From: Clostridia bacterium
GTDB taxonomy: Bacteria; Bacillota_A; Clostridia; Oscillospirales; CAG-272
Length of the DNA: 19,760 nt
Assembly (NCBI GenBank): GCA_017454075.1
Contig: JAFTDQ010000009.1
Span: 1 to 19,760, forward strand
Direction: 5' to 3'
Below, in pieces: positions 8,825-16,525 of the stretch. The notes beneath the pieces are model-generated. The model saw nothing but the letters and a program-made list of their open reading frames with translations, had not been told where the DNA came from and made no database searches. Each line of letters begins with the position of its first letter. Position 1 is the stretch's first letter. The position numbers and the translations under genes were made by a program.

Positions 8825-9667
8825 TCAGTACCCCATCATCCCTATGCCGGTAAGGACCGGAGGGACGTAAACGTTCAGCAGAACGACGGCGGCTATGACC
8901 GCCGCGAAAATCAGAAGAGAGAGCCAGTCGGTGATTTTCGGGGATATGTCCTTCATCCTCGTTCTCCCCTTCGACCCGTGATAGCAGCGGCATTCCATCG
9001 CCGTGCTGAGGTCGATCGCGTGTCTGATCGACGACGAAAACAGAGGGATTATGACGGGAATGAGGGCCTTTGCCCTTCTTAACAGATTGCCGGATTCGAA
9101 ATCCGCGCCTCTCGATTTCTGAGCGCTTATGATTCTGTCGGTTTCCTCGATGAGGGTCGGGATGAACCTGAGCGCGATCGACATCATCATCGAGAAAACG
9201 TGAACGTCGACCCTGAACAGTTTAAGGGGCTTCATAAGTTCCTCAAGCCCGTCGGTCAGCATGATCGGAGACGTAGTATAGGTCAGTATGACCGAGCTGC
9301 CGGCAAGGAGACAGATGATCCTGACGTCGGTCAGCAGCGCGTTGACGACGCCCTCCCGGTAAATGTGGATTATCTTCCACTCAAAGAGAAGATTCTCGCC
9401 TTTGACGAAAAACACGCTGTAAAGCGTCGTGAATATGAGAATAAACAGAAGCGGCTTCAGGCTTTTGAGTATCACCCTGAAAGGGACGCGGGATATCGCG
9501 ATGAAAGCCGCGGTCGCCGAAAGGATGAAAACAAAGGACAGAAGCGAGCGGCAGAGAAATACCGCGACGAGAAACATGACGGTCCCGATGATCTTAACCG
9601 TCGGATTCATCCTGTGAAGAACGGAGGTCCCCGGGAAATACTGACCGAGAGTGATATCCTTAAGCAT
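8825..9667 (-). CDS. ecfT: Energy-coupling factor transporter transmembrane subunit EcfT
   Basis: Membrane scaffold of group II ECF transporters. It couples the two ATPases to exchangeable substrate-binding S components for vitamins or metals. I choose the ATG at 9667 (280 residues): it begins MLKDITLGQYFPG, the usual EcfT N-terminus, has GGAGG 6 nt upstream and overlaps ecfA2 by 8 nt. A longer frame from 9718 has no family support. Hydrophobic helices lie at about 25-60, 69-88, 113-131 and 247-268. The first coupling motif is SRG (185-187, in AQKSRGAD). The second is CRC (226-228, in AMECRCYHG), where Ala-Arg-Gly is usual; the Arg that contacts the ATPase is kept. No S-component gene is visible in the window, so the substrate is unknown, as expected for a shared ECF module. 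Confidence 0.93.
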   Translation of the reverse strand: MLKDITLGQYFPGTSVLHRMNPTVKIIGTVMFLVAVFLCRSLLSFVFILSATAAFIAISRVPFRVILKSLKPLLFILIFTTLYSVFFVKGENLLFEWKIIHIYREGVVNALLTDVRIICLLAGSSVILTYTTSPIMLTDGLEELMKPLKLFRVDVHVFSMMMSIALRFIPTLIEETDRIISAQKSRGADFESGNLLRRAKALIPVIIPLFSSSIRHAIDLSTAMECRCYHGSKGRTRMKDISPKITDWLSLLIFAAVIAAVVLLNVYVPPVLTGIGMMGY

Positions 9668-10526
9668 TCCGGCCTCCGCGTGCTGCCAGCCCGGCAATAT
9701 CTCCTGCCGCCTTCTCAACGTTATAGACCGTGTCGTCGACCGGGATCCCGCGCTCTTTTATCCTCCGCATCACCCGGGTTATTTCCGGAATATCGAGTCC
9801 CGCCCGTCTGAGGCCTTCGGCGTCAGAGAATATTTTTTCGGGGACGTCGCTCGCGACGACTTTCCCGTGGTCCATGACTGATATGACGTTGGAGTATTCC
9901 GCCATGTCCTCCATGCTGTGGCTCACTATTATAACGTTTGCGTTTCTGTCGCGCTGATAGCGTCGCACTCCTTCGAAAATGTCGGCGCGACCCGCGGGGT
10001 CGAGTCCGGCGGCCGGCTCGTCAAGGATAAGGACCTCGGGTTCCATCGCCATGATGCCGGCGATCGCGGCCCTGCGCTTCTGACCTCCCGAAAGATCGAA
10101 TGGGGACGCCTGAAGTATATCGTCGCCGAGCCCGACGAATCTGAGCGACCGTCTGACCCTGTCGTTTATCTCGTCCTGTCCGAGACCCATGTTTTTCGGT
10201 CCGAACGACACGTCGGCGAGCACAGTCTCCTCAAAAAGCTGATACTCCGGATACTGGAAAACGAGTCCGACGCGGAATCTCAGCGCCCGCCGGTCAAATC
10301 CTTTTTCGTTTATATCGCGCCCGTCGAGAAGGACCTTCCCCTCTGTCGGGGTCAGAAGTCCGTTCAGAAGCTGGACAAGGGTGGATTTTCCGCAGCCGGT
10401 ATGACCTATCAGACCGTTTATTCTGTTGTCTTCGAAAACCGCGTTGACTTTGTCCAGCGCGAGCTTTTCAAACGGCGTCCCCTTGCCGTACAGATAAGAG
10501 ACGCCGACAAGCTCAATTTTTGCCAT
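9660..10526 (-). CDS. ecfA2: Energy-coupling factor ATPase EcfA2
   Basis: One of two ABC-type ATPases that power the ECF transporter on the inner face of the membrane. It has 288 residues: Walker A GHTGCGKS (41-48), Q-loop Q91 (VFQYPEYQLFEETV), signature LSGGQ (145-149), Walker B VLILDE (165-170) with the catalytic Glu, and switch His203 (VSHSM). The C-terminal extension (about 220-288) typical of EcfA proteins is present. The QLFEETV sequence after the Q-loop separates it from its sister EcfA1. It begins 9 nt after ecfA1 and overlaps the start of ecfT by 8 nt, consistent with coupled synthesis of the A-A'-T complex. Confidence 0.94.
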   Translation of the reverse strand: MAKIELVGVSYLYGKGTPFEKLALDKVNAVFEDNRINGLIGHTGCGKSTLVQLLNGLLTPTEGKVLLDGRDINEKGFDRRALRFRVGLVFQYPEYQLFEETVLADVSFGPKNMGLGQDEINDRVRRSLRFVGLGDDILQASPFDLSGGQKRRAAIAGIMAMEPEVLILDEPAAGLDPAGRADIFEGVRRYQRDRNANVIIVSHSMEDMAEYSNVISVMDHGKVVASDVPEKIFSDAEGLRRAGLDIPEITRVMRRIKERGIPVDDTVYNVEKAAGDIAGLAARGGRNA

Positions 10527-10535
10527 GTAAAACCT

Positions 10536-11423
10536 TCATTCCGGTTTGCCCGGTTTAATTATCGTTTTCAGCGCGTCGCAGATCGCGTCAGCCCCCTCGT
10601 CGGGATCGATGACGTCCTGCGGCACGTTTATTCCGCTCTTGCCGAGGAGATAGCACAGCTCGGTGACCTGGGGCACGTCGAGGCCGGTCCGTCGAAGTTC
10701 CTCAACGTGTGAAAAGACCTCGCGCGGGGTTCCGTCAAGGACGAATCTTCCTCCGTCGATAACGAGTACCCTTCCGGCTCTTACCGCCTCGTCCATATTG
10801 TGAGTTATGTGTATCACGGTAATGCCCTTCTCTCTGTTGAGCCGGGTGACCGTATCCATTATATCACGCCTTCCCTGCGGATCGAGCATGGCCGTCGATT
10901 CGTCAAGAACGACGCATTCCGGCTCCATCGCGAGTATACCGGCGACTGCTATCCTCTGCTTCTGCCCGCCCGAAAGCTGATGCGTTGAATGATGGGCGTA
11001 TTCCGTCATTCCGACGGTTTTAAGCGCCTCGTCGACCCTCAGGCGTATCTCCGCCGGGTCTATCCCTATGTTCTCCGGTCCGAAAGCGACGTCTTCCTCG
11101 ACGATCGTCGTGACGAGCTGATCGTCCGGATCCTGAAACACCATTCCGATTTTTTTCCTGACGGCGATGACGTCCTCCTCCGGAAGGTCAGCCGGAGAGA
11201 TGTCCGTCCCGTCGACTGTTATCGTTCCCCTTGTCGGGCTGAGCACCGAGTTCAGGAGCTTTGCGAACGTGGATTTCCCGGAGCCGTTCCGCCCGAGAAT
11301 GCAGACGAAAGAGCCCTTTTCGATATCCACGGAAACGTCTTTAAGCACGTATCCGGCGCCGCCCTCTTCGGGGGTTTTGCCGTCATAGGAGAACGAGAGA
11401 TTTTTAACTGAGATAAAGGCCAT
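10536..11423 (-). CDS. ecfA1: Energy-coupling factor ATPase EcfA1
   Basis: Partner ATPase of EcfA2, 295 residues. It has Walker A GRNGSGKS (44-51), Q-loop Q97 (VFQDPDDQLV), signature LSGGQ (150-154), Walker B VVLDE (171-175) with catalytic E175, and switch His208 (ITHNMDEA). The DPDDQLV motif after the Q-loop is the mark of EcfA1. All residues for ATP binding and hydrolysis are present in both A subunits. The ATG at 11423 has AGGTGA just upstream; the gene begins 14 nt after the methyltransferase gene and ends 9 nt before ecfA2. Confidence 0.94.
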   Translation of the reverse strand: MAFISVKNLSFSYDGKTPEEGGAGYVLKDVSVDIEKGSFVCILGRNGSGKSTFAKLLNSVLSPTRGTITVDGTDISPADLPEEDVIAVRKKIGMVFQDPDDQLVTTIVEEDVAFGPENIGIDPAEIRLRVDEALKTVGMTEYAHHSTHQLSGGQKQRIAVAGILAMEPECVVLDESTAMLDPQGRRDIMDTVTRLNREKGITVIHITHNMDEAVRAGRVLVIDGGRFVLDGTPREVFSHVEELRRTGLDVPQVTELCYLLGKSGINVPQDVIDPDEGADAICDALKTIIKPGKPE

Positions 11424-11437
11424 GTTTCACCTTTGAT

Positions 11438-12301
11438 TCATGCTTTCCATCTTGAAGTCGATCCGCTCGGAAGTATCCCTCCCGTTGCGCTCACCGGAAG
11501 CCCGAGCTCGTGCGATTCGACCGTACCGCCGAGGCGGGAGAGATTTTTCATCAGAACGTAGCCCGTCGTCGCCGCGGAAAGCCCTGTGGTGTACGAATTG
11601 AGAACGAAGAAAAGCGGTTCGGGCGTCAGAAGCTCGGAGGCGAGTCCGACGAGGCCGTCCACGCTGTCCTCGAGAGTCCATTTTTCGCCTCCCGGTCCCC
11701 TCCCGTATGACGGAGGATCCATAATGACGCCGTCGTATCTGTTTCCGCGCCGCTTTTCACGCTCGCAGAACTTCACGCAGTCGTCGACGATATATCTGAT
11801 ATGAGCAGACGAAAGTCCGCTCAGCTCGGCGTTGCGTTTTGCGTAAGCCACCATTCCCTTTGAGGCGTCGACGTGACACACCGAGGCGCCGGCCGAGGCG
11901 GCGGCGACCGTAGCCCCTCCCGTGTAGGCGAAAAGATTGAGGATCCTGACCTCCCTCCCGGCTCCCGAGACCGTCTCGTGTATCCATTCCCAGTTGACCG
12001 CCTGTTCGGGAAACAGTCCGACGTGTTTGAACCCCATCGGTCTGATCTCAAACCTGAGCCCGAGCCGTTCGTATCCGATCGTCCATTTTTCGGGAAACCT
12101 GCCGTCCGGGGACCAGTCTCCGCCGCCTCCGCGCCGGATATAACGTCCGTCGGGACGCGCCCATTCCTTCGCCAGGCGGCAGTTTTTCCATATTACCTGC
12201 GGATCTGGTCTGACGAGCGTATATCCGCCCCAGCGCTCGAGTCTCTCTCCGTCGGAACAGTCGATGAGCTCGTAATCGGTCCATTTGTCAGAGCAAAGCA
12301 T
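11438..12301 (-). CDS. Class I SAM-dependent methyltransferase, RlmI/RlmK-like
   Basis: A 287-residue Rossmann-fold methyltransferase. SAM-binding motif I is LNLFAYTGGATVAAASAG (121-138), the acidic residue after it lies in VDASKGM (144-150), and the catalytic-type DPPSYG is at 195-200. This set matches the family that includes the large-subunit rRNA cytosine methyltransferase RlmI (Methyltrans_SAM, PF10672). The N-terminal PUA domain of RlmI is absent; instead there is a short region (1-115) with GLFPEQAVNWEWI, as in the shorter Firmicutes members. RNA is therefore the likely substrate, but the target base is not known. It sits 15 nt after ruvB with a GGGGGA ribosome site and 14 nt before ecfA1. 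Confidence 0.85.
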   Translation of the reverse strand: MLCSDKWTDYELIDCSDGERLERWGGYTLVRPDPQVIWKNCRLAKEWARPDGRYIRRGGGGDWSPDGRFPEKWTIGYERLGLRFEIRPMGFKHVGLFPEQAVNWEWIHETVSGAGREVRILNLFAYTGGATVAAASAGASVCHVDASKGMVAYAKRNAELSGLSSAHIRYIVDDCVKFCEREKRRGNRYDGVIMDPPSYGRGPGGEKWTLEDSVDGLVGLASELLTPEPLFFVLNSYTTGLSAATTGYVLMKNLSRLGGTVESHELGLPVSATGGILPSGSTSRWKA

Positions 12302-12316
12302 ATCGTCCCCCGGGCG

Positions 12317-13414
12317 TCATTTCGTTTCATTCGGTTCGCCGCCCGAGAAAATGCTTAGCTGATTCACTCCCGAGGCGTTTCCCGAATACGGGATACCGAG
12401 GTGTTCGTACGCGAGGCGCGTTGCGCAGCGCCCGCGGGGCGTGCGGCTGAGAAATCCGATCTGCATGAGATACGGTTCGTATACGTCCTCTATCGTGACG
12501 GCTTCCTCTCCGACGGTCGCGGCGACCGTGTCGAGACCGACGGGACCGCCGCCGTAGAACTTTATTATGACCTCGAGCATCCGCCTGTCGACGGCGTCCA
12601 GCCCGAGCTTGTCTATCTCCTGTTTTTCAAGGGCGTAATCGACGATATCGCGGTCTATCACGCCGCTTCCCCTGACCTCCGCGTAGTCTCTCACACGGCG
12701 GAGAAGTCTGTTCGCTATTCTCGGCGTACCGCGGGAACGGGACGCGATCTCGTCCGCACCGTAGTCGTTTATGGGAATATTCAGGATGCGCGCGCTTCGC
12801 TTTACTATCGTCGAAAGCTCCGGCACCGTGTACAGATCGAGTTTCAGAACGACGCCGAACCTGTCCCTGAGAGGGGTTGCTATCTGCCCGGCGCGCGTCG
12901 TCGCTCCGATAAGGGTAAACCTCTCAAGCGGCAGATGTATGCTCTGGGCGGCGGGCCCCTTGCCGATTATGATATCGACGGCGTAGTCCTCCATCGCCGA
13001 ATACAGGATCTCCTCCACCGCCTTCGGGAGACGGTGTATCTCGTCTATGAACAGGATATCCCTGCTTCCGAGATTGGTGAGCAGAGCGACGAGGTCAGTC
13101 CCCTTTTCGATGGCGGGACCGGACGTGATCTTTATGTTTACTCCGAGCTCGTTCGCGATGATCGAGGCGAGCGTAGTTTTACCGAGCCCGGGAGGGCCGT
13201 ACAGGAGAACGTGGTCGAGAACTCCGCCGCGCTGTCTCGCGGCGTCGATAAATACCGACAGATTGCCCTTCGCCTTTTCCTGTCCTATATATTCGGACAG
13301 ATTCCTCGGGCGGAGGCCCGGCTCGGTAAGAGCGTCCTCGCGCTCGTCGAAAGCCGACGACACGACCCGCGATTCCCTGTCAAATTCAAACTCGTTTTCT
13401 TCAAAATTGACCAT
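12317..13414 (-). CDS. ruvB: Holliday junction branch migration ATPase RuvB
   Basis: AAA+ motor that drives branch migration of Holliday junctions together with RuvA. It has 365 residues, slightly longer than usual because of the N-terminal (about 25 residues) and C-terminal extensions. [12 protein letters not shown] (34-45) opens the conserved part. Walker A is GPPGLGKT (73-80), Walker B LFIDE (121-125), sensor 1 ATTRAG (171-176), and the arginine finger region is RDRFG (183-187). The C-terminal winged helix contains [11 protein letters not shown] and [15 protein letters not shown]. The ATG at 13414 has only a weak GGTGA nearby and lies 14 nt after ruvA. The order ruvC-ruvA-ruvB is the standard one. 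Confidence 0.97.
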   Translation of the reverse strand: MVNFEENEFEFDRESRVVSSAFDEREDALTEPGLRPRNLSEYIGQEKAKGNLSVFIDAARQRGGVLDHVLLYGPPGLGKTTLASIIANELGVNIKITSGPAIEKGTDLVALLTNLGSRDILFIDEIHRLPKAVEEILYSAMEDYAVDIIIGKGPAAQSIHLPLERFTLIGATTRAGQIATPLRDRFGVVLKLDLYTVPELSTIVKRSARILNIPINDYGADEIASRSRGTPRIANRLLRRVRDYAEVRGSGVIDRDIVDYALEKQEIDKLGLDAVDRRMLEVIIKFYGGGPVGLDTVAATVGEEAVTIEDVYEPYLMQIGFLSRTPRGRCATRLAYEHLGIPYSGNASGVNQLSIFSGGEPNETK

Positions 13415-13428
13415 TTTTCACCGTCGAA

Positions 13429-14025
13429 TCACATTCTTTTGAGAGCGTATCTTATGAGTTCCTCGGTATCGGCGCCGGCCGGGGCGCCTCTCAGCGCCGA
13501 CTGCGCCTCCTGCCTCGATGAACCGAGCATTACGAGCGCCGAGACCGCGGCGTCGTACGCGTCTCCCGTAACGGCGGGGCGTTCGTCGGCTATCGGTACG
13601 CCCGCCGACGTCGGAACGATCCTCGGAAGCTTGTCCTTCAGCTCAAGGACGATGCGCTCGGCGGTCTTCGCCCCTATTCCCTGGGCGGCCGAGATTCGCT
13701 TACCCTGACCCGACGAGACCGCCGACGACAGTCCTTCGGGCGTGAGCTGGGTAAGCACCGAGACGGCGCTCTTGGCGCCGACTCCCGAAACGCCTATCAG
13801 AAGTCTGAAGACCGCAAGCTCTTCCCTTGTGCTGAATCCGAAAAGCTCTACGGCGTCCTCCCTGACCGACATGTGGGTGTAAAGAAGGACTTTTTTCCCG
13901 ACCATGCCGGCGATCGCGCCGCAGGTCGTGCCGCTTATCGTGAGCCCGTATCCGACGCCCCCCGCGTCGACGACGGCGCAGGACGGCTCGAGCATGACGA
14001 GCTCTCCGCTGATATAATAAAACAT
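13429..14025 (-). CDS. ruvA: Holliday junction DNA-binding protein RuvA
   Basis: Tetrameric protein that holds the Holliday junction and recruits RuvB. The 198-residue length is typical. Domain I (1-64) is an OB fold beginning MFYYISGELV. Domain II has two helix-hairpin-helix motifs, LIGVSGVGAKSA (about 75-86) and AQGIGAKTAERI (about 112-123). Domain III, the RuvB-binding part, is in the last 45 residues (AVSALVMLGSSRQEA onwards). A flexible linker (about 138-155) lies between them. The start ATG has GGAGAG about 6 nt upstream and lies 25 nt after ruvC. Confidence 0.96.
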   Translation of the reverse strand: MFYYISGELVMLEPSCAVVDAGGVGYGLTISGTTCGAIAGMVGKKVLLYTHMSVREDAVELFGFSTREELAVFRLLIGVSGVGAKSAVSVLTQLTPEGLSSAVSSGQGKRISAAQGIGAKTAERIVLELKDKLPRIVPTSAGVPIADERPAVTGDAYDAAVSALVMLGSSRQEAQSALRGAPAGADTEELIRYALKRM

Positions 14026-14050
14026 TTGTTTCTCTCCGATGTGAACGAAA

Positions 14051-14551
14051 TCAGACCTGATTGTAAAAATCCTTCAGACGCGACCGCCCGGTCTGAGCGT
14101 GACAGACGGCGATCGCGAGGGCGTCGGCGGTATCGTCGAGCTTCGGCATTTTTTCAAGTTTCAGGATCGACTGGGTCATATACATGACCTGCTTTTTTTC
14201 CGCCCTTCCGTAGCCGACGACGGCGTTTTTCACCTGAAGGGGGGTATATTCGTACACGTTTACGCCCTTTTCGCGCGCCGCGAGAAGACATACGCCCCTC
14301 GCCTCGGCGACGGTTATACCGGTCGTGATGTTGGTGTTGAAGAACAGCTCCTCGATCGCCATATCGTCGGGATGATACACCGTCAGAAGCTCGAGCATCT
14401 TTTCGTGTATCATAAGGAGCCGGTCCTCGATCCTCGTGTGAGCGGGGGTGGTTATCGCCCCGTAGGCGAGCGTCTGATATCTCGGCGCCCTGTATTCAAT
14501 GACTCCGTAGCCGACTATCGCAAGCCCCGGATCTATGCCTACGATTATCAT
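14051..14551 (-). CDS. ruvC: Crossover junction endodeoxyribonuclease RuvC
   Basis: Dimeric, metal-dependent nuclease that resolves Holliday junctions. The 166-residue length is typical. The four acidic catalytic residues are visible: D7 (GIDPGLAIVGYG), E67 (MAIEELFF), and D140 and D143 (KLDDTADALAIA). It is the first gene of the long minus-strand operon. A GGAGG ribosome site lies 5 nt before the ATG, and a consensus promoter ends 27 nt upstream of the start codon. Confidence 0.97.
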   Translation of the reverse strand: MIIVGIDPGLAIVGYGVIEYRAPRYQTLAYGAITTPAHTRIEDRLLMIHEKMLELLTVYHPDDMAIEELFFNTNITTGITVAEARGVCLLAAREKGVNVYEYTPLQVKNAVVGYGRAEKKQVMYMTQSILKLEKMPKLDDTADALAIAVCHAQTGRSRLKDFYNQV

Positions 14552-14578
14552 CCGTCCCTCCGCAAAACTATTCAGGAT

Positions 14579-14607
14579 ATTATATCATAATCCATTCGCC
14601 GTGTCAA
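14579..14607 (-). promoter_or_regulatory. Consensus sigma-A promoter of the ruvC operon
   Basis: On the minus strand, TTGACA (14602-14607) is followed after exactly 17 nt by TATAAT (14579-14584), matching both hexamers fully. It lies 27 nt upstream of the ruvC ATG and just after the terminator of the lipoprotein gene, so transcription of the 14.5-kb gene train can begin here. The -35 box is part of the duplicated segment that recurs at 16121; the -10 box is not. No operator or SOS (LexA) box was recognised by eye. Confidence 0.85.
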
Positions 14608-14774
14608 ATGTTTTTCTGAGCGGGTCACGCGTCTCAAAACAAAACCGCTCCGGCGAGCCGGAGCGGCATGTTTGTATGACGTTCAGCGTTTTACAGCGTG
14701 ATACCCGTTTTCATCGGCATATACTCCGCTTATTCCGGAAAGATCGCCGAGACTGTTGATGAACGAGACGTATT
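14596..14774. repeat. Direct repeat, copy A (lipoprotein 3' end, terminator, ruvC -35)
   Basis: This copy aligns without gaps to 16121-16299, offset 1525 nt. The first 72 bases are identical, and I count about 14 mismatches over 179 bases by eye. It covers the last 30 or so codons of the lipoprotein gene, the whole terminator and the TTGACA box of the ruvC promoter. The high identity of the non-coding part suggests a recent event or gene conversion. Confidence 0.9.
14636..14666 (-). terminator. Rho-independent terminator of the lipoprotein gene
   Basis: On the minus strand a perfect 10-bp GC stem (ccgctccggc / gccggagcgg, 14645-14666) with a very tight loop is followed by TTTTGTTTTG. It begins 17 nt after the lipoprotein stop codon. 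It separates that gene from the ruvC promoter immediately downstream. Confidence 0.85.
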
Positions 14775-15885
14775 CGATATGGTCGAGCGTTTCATATCCG
14801 TCATCCGTGTGATTCCCGGTACGCTCAAAAACGATCTTTAGAGTTTTTTCAACTTCATTTCCGGCTTTGTTTATTACCTTGTACGGTTCGACGATTTTAT
14901 AGACCGTCTCGGCTATTACGCTGCCGTTCTCATAGAACACACAGACAAAATCAGTTCCCTCTTCCCCGGATGACGTTAAAAGCGGGATTGTTAACACCGT
15001 TTCCGTCCCGTTAAAGAAGTAATCCCTGTAAAGAGCAGAAGAGGCGATATACTGTTTGGAGTAAAAGACCCAATCATGGTTTTTCCACGGAAAAACAACA
15101 ATCTCATCTCGAAGTTCTATCTCTGACGCGAAATTATTTTTGAAAGCTTCCCTCGCGTCCGACAGGGAGTAAAAGATGCCCGTCGGCAGTTTGATATCCT
15201 GCGGCTCGGTATTCTCCGGTATAAACGTCTGTATGTGCGCGTCAGGGCTGACTTTGCCTACACAATACGGCGTTTTCAGGAAGGCAAGCAGTTCGTAATC
15301 CGGATATTTTTCAAGTAAGGTCCTGTACCCTTCGAATGAATACCATTCATAAGGCGAGAAGTTGTCCTCCGGAAACTTTACTCTGATATACGAGATGTCC
15401 CCGTCTTTAACACGCTGATTTTGGTCATTTACGGTTTCCGGAGTTATGGAGTCGGTATCAAAGTCTCTTTTTTCGATTTGTATTCCCGTCAGTTCTCCGT
15501 CCGCGTCAAAAAGCACGTACGCCGAATACGGGGTCGGCTGAAAATACGATCCCAGAACAGGATAAATCTTTATAGTGCCGTAAGCGCTCTCGACGGTTTT
15601 GACTTCATCGTCAGCGTCGTATTTTTCAAGGTCCGACAATCCTATTTTGAAAGGTCTGAATTCCGAATAAGAAATATGCGAAGTGAAATCACCCTTTTCA
15701 TTTATATTTGCGGAAGTTACGGTCTCACTGTTTGCAGTGGCGTCCTCTTCGGTTTTGTCACTGACAGATTCAGTCGACCGGGAATCGGTTACGTCCCGCG
15801 CCGACGGGACATTGTCATGGTGATACAAACACGATGAAGTCAAAACAACGATTGACATAAGCAGAAAAACAAATATCTTTTTCAT
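14683..15885 (-). CDS. Predicted lipoprotein of unknown function
   Basis: A 400-residue secreted lipoprotein that I do not recognise. The N-terminus has Lys-Lys, a hydrophobic stretch and the lipobox LTSSC, so Cys19 is the predicted lipidated residue. A Ser/Thr/Asp/Glu-rich linker follows (about 25-65). The rest is a mixed alpha/beta body without known catalytic motifs; Tyr, Phe and Asp are frequent and the C-terminus reads LSGISGVYADENGYHAVKR. It has its own perfect promoter, an AGGAG ribosome site 8 nt before the ATG and its own terminator, so it is a single-gene unit. Its base composition is visibly lower in GC than the operon downstream, which suggests accessory origin. A truncated copy of its 3' end lies about 0.5 kb upstream of its start. 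Confidence 0.7.
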   Translation of the reverse strand: MKKIFVFLLMSIVVLTSSCLYHHDNVPSARDVTDSRSTESVSDKTEEDATANSETVTSANINEKGDFTSHISYSEFRPFKIGLSDLEKYDADDEVKTVESAYGTIKIYPVLGSYFQPTPYSAYVLFDADGELTGIQIEKRDFDTDSITPETVNDQNQRVKDGDISYIRVKFPEDNFSPYEWYSFEGYRTLLEKYPDYELLAFLKTPYCVGKVSPDAHIQTFIPENTEPQDIKLPTGIFYSLSDAREAFKNNFASEIELRDEIVVFPWKNHDWVFYSKQYIASSALYRDYFFNGTETVLTIPLLTSSGEEGTDFVCVFYENGSVIAETVYKIVEPYKVINKAGNEVEKTLKIVFERTGNHTDDGYETLDHIEYVSFINSLGDLSGISGVYADENGYHAVKR

Positions 15886-15952
15886 TATAAAGTCTCCTCA
15901 AATCAGTTTGTATCTCGTCATGAAAAATGATTCTTGTACGAGATTTTATCAT

Positions 15953-15981
15953 ATTATAACACACTGCGGGAATTGTGTCAA
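15953..15981 (-). promoter_or_regulatory. Consensus sigma-A promoter of the lipoprotein gene
   Basis: On the minus strand TTGACA (15976-15981) and TATAAT (15953-15958) are separated by 17 nt, a full consensus match. The untranslated leader to the ATG at 15885 is about 60 nt. Confidence 0.85.
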
Positions 15982-16120
15982 CATCTGTACAATACAATTT
16001 TTGTAAAACCAAATCTTTATTCCATAAAACAAATTGAGGCATTCAAGTTTGAGTTAAAATAACTGCAAGCGCAACATTTCTTTACAACCCAGTATAGCAA
16101 AGAACAAAAGAGAAAACACC

Positions 16121-16299
16121 TCGCCGTGTCAAATGTTTTTCTGAGCGGGTCACGCGTCTCAAAACAAAACCGCTCCGGCGAGCCGGAGCGGCGTATCGGT
16201 ATGGCTTTCAGCGATTTACAGCGTGATACCCGTTTTCATCGGCATATACTCCGCTTATTCCGGAAAGATTGACGACACTTCTAATGAACGAGTCGTATT
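16121..16299. repeat. Direct repeat, copy B (upstream relic)
   Basis: Second copy of 14596-14774. It keeps the terminator and the TTGACA of the ruvC promoter. At the expected -10 position (16104-16109) the sequence is unrelated (ACAAAA on the plus strand), so it is not a working promoter in the same form. Homology stops abruptly at both ends. Confidence 0.9.
16161..16191 (-). terminator. Duplicated rho-independent terminator
   Basis: Exact copy of the terminator at 14636-14666, with the same 10-bp stem and TTTTGTTTTG tail. It would stop any transcript reading left through the truncated lipoprotein remnant before it reaches the lipoprotein promoter. Confidence 0.8.
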
Positions 16300-16357
16300 T
16301 ACTGCGGACTATACCAGATTCTCTCAAGTCCTGAAACAATAAGTAAAGTCGACGCAT
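16208..16357 (-). pseudogene. Truncated 3' remnant of a lipoprotein paralogue
   Basis: On the minus strand the frame ending at 16208 reads NLSGISGVYADENGYHAVNR, which differs from the end of the lipoprotein (DLSGISGVYADENGYHAVKR) at two positions. Going upstream, similarity fades after YDSFIRSVV and the rest of the 400-codon gene is missing. The open frame runs back to an ATG at 16357 (49 codons) but has no signal peptide or convincing ribosome site. I read it as a decayed duplicate rather than a working small gene. Confidence 0.7.
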
Positions 16358-16407
16358 TTTTTGAACGATTTTAGACGCGCTTTATAAAAAGATGTCCATT
16401 TTCTTAC

Positions 16408-16435
16408 TTGTCAAACCGAAAAAAATACATATAGT
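16408..16435 (+). promoter_or_regulatory. Probable promoter of the membrane protein gene at 16526
   Basis: TTGTCA (16408-16413), 16 nt, TATAGT (16430-16435): one mismatch in each hexamer. It lies about 90 nt before the ATG and is the best match in the region. Confidence 0.5.
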
Positions 16436-16525
16436 TAAGGTGGTGTGCGAACATTATTGTCACACTGTTACATTTTACTGCTTGGATTATGCAAACGACA
16501 AGGTTGGCGGAGGAGGTGCCTCGTA

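Larger units (their letters stand above)
15886..16525. other. 640-nt AT-rich intergenic region between divergent genes
   Basis: Holds the lipoprotein promoter (15953-15981), a run with no recognisable feature (about 15985-16120), the duplicated fragment with its terminator and truncated gene (16121-16357), and a probable plus-strand promoter (16408-16435) leading to the gene at 16526. No further open frame with a ribosome site was found. The sequence is clearly more AT-rich than the operon on the left. Confidence 0.7.

Noticed and set aside
9668..9718. Longer EcfT starting at 9718
   Set aside because: EcfT proteins begin near MLKDITLGQY, and GGAGG precedes the ATG at 9667.
12401..13708. 435-codon plus-strand frame across ruvB and ruvA
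   Set aside because: Shadow of two well-conserved genes; no family motif in the translation.
15930..15992. Pair of TTGTAC / TGTACAA words near the lipoprotein promoter as an operator
   Set aside because: The half-sites are far apart and imperfect; not enough to claim a regulator site.
16104..16132. Possible duplicated ruvC-type promoter upstream of the relic
   Set aside because: TTGACA is present but no TATAAT-like box lies 15-19 nt further on; a TATACT further away has a spacer of about 30 nt.
16445..16525. Upstream extension of the membrane protein frame starting at 16445
   Set aside because: AGGAGGTG lies 7 nt before the ATG at 16526, and the extension would put a Cys/Arg-rich tail before a normal membrane anchor.
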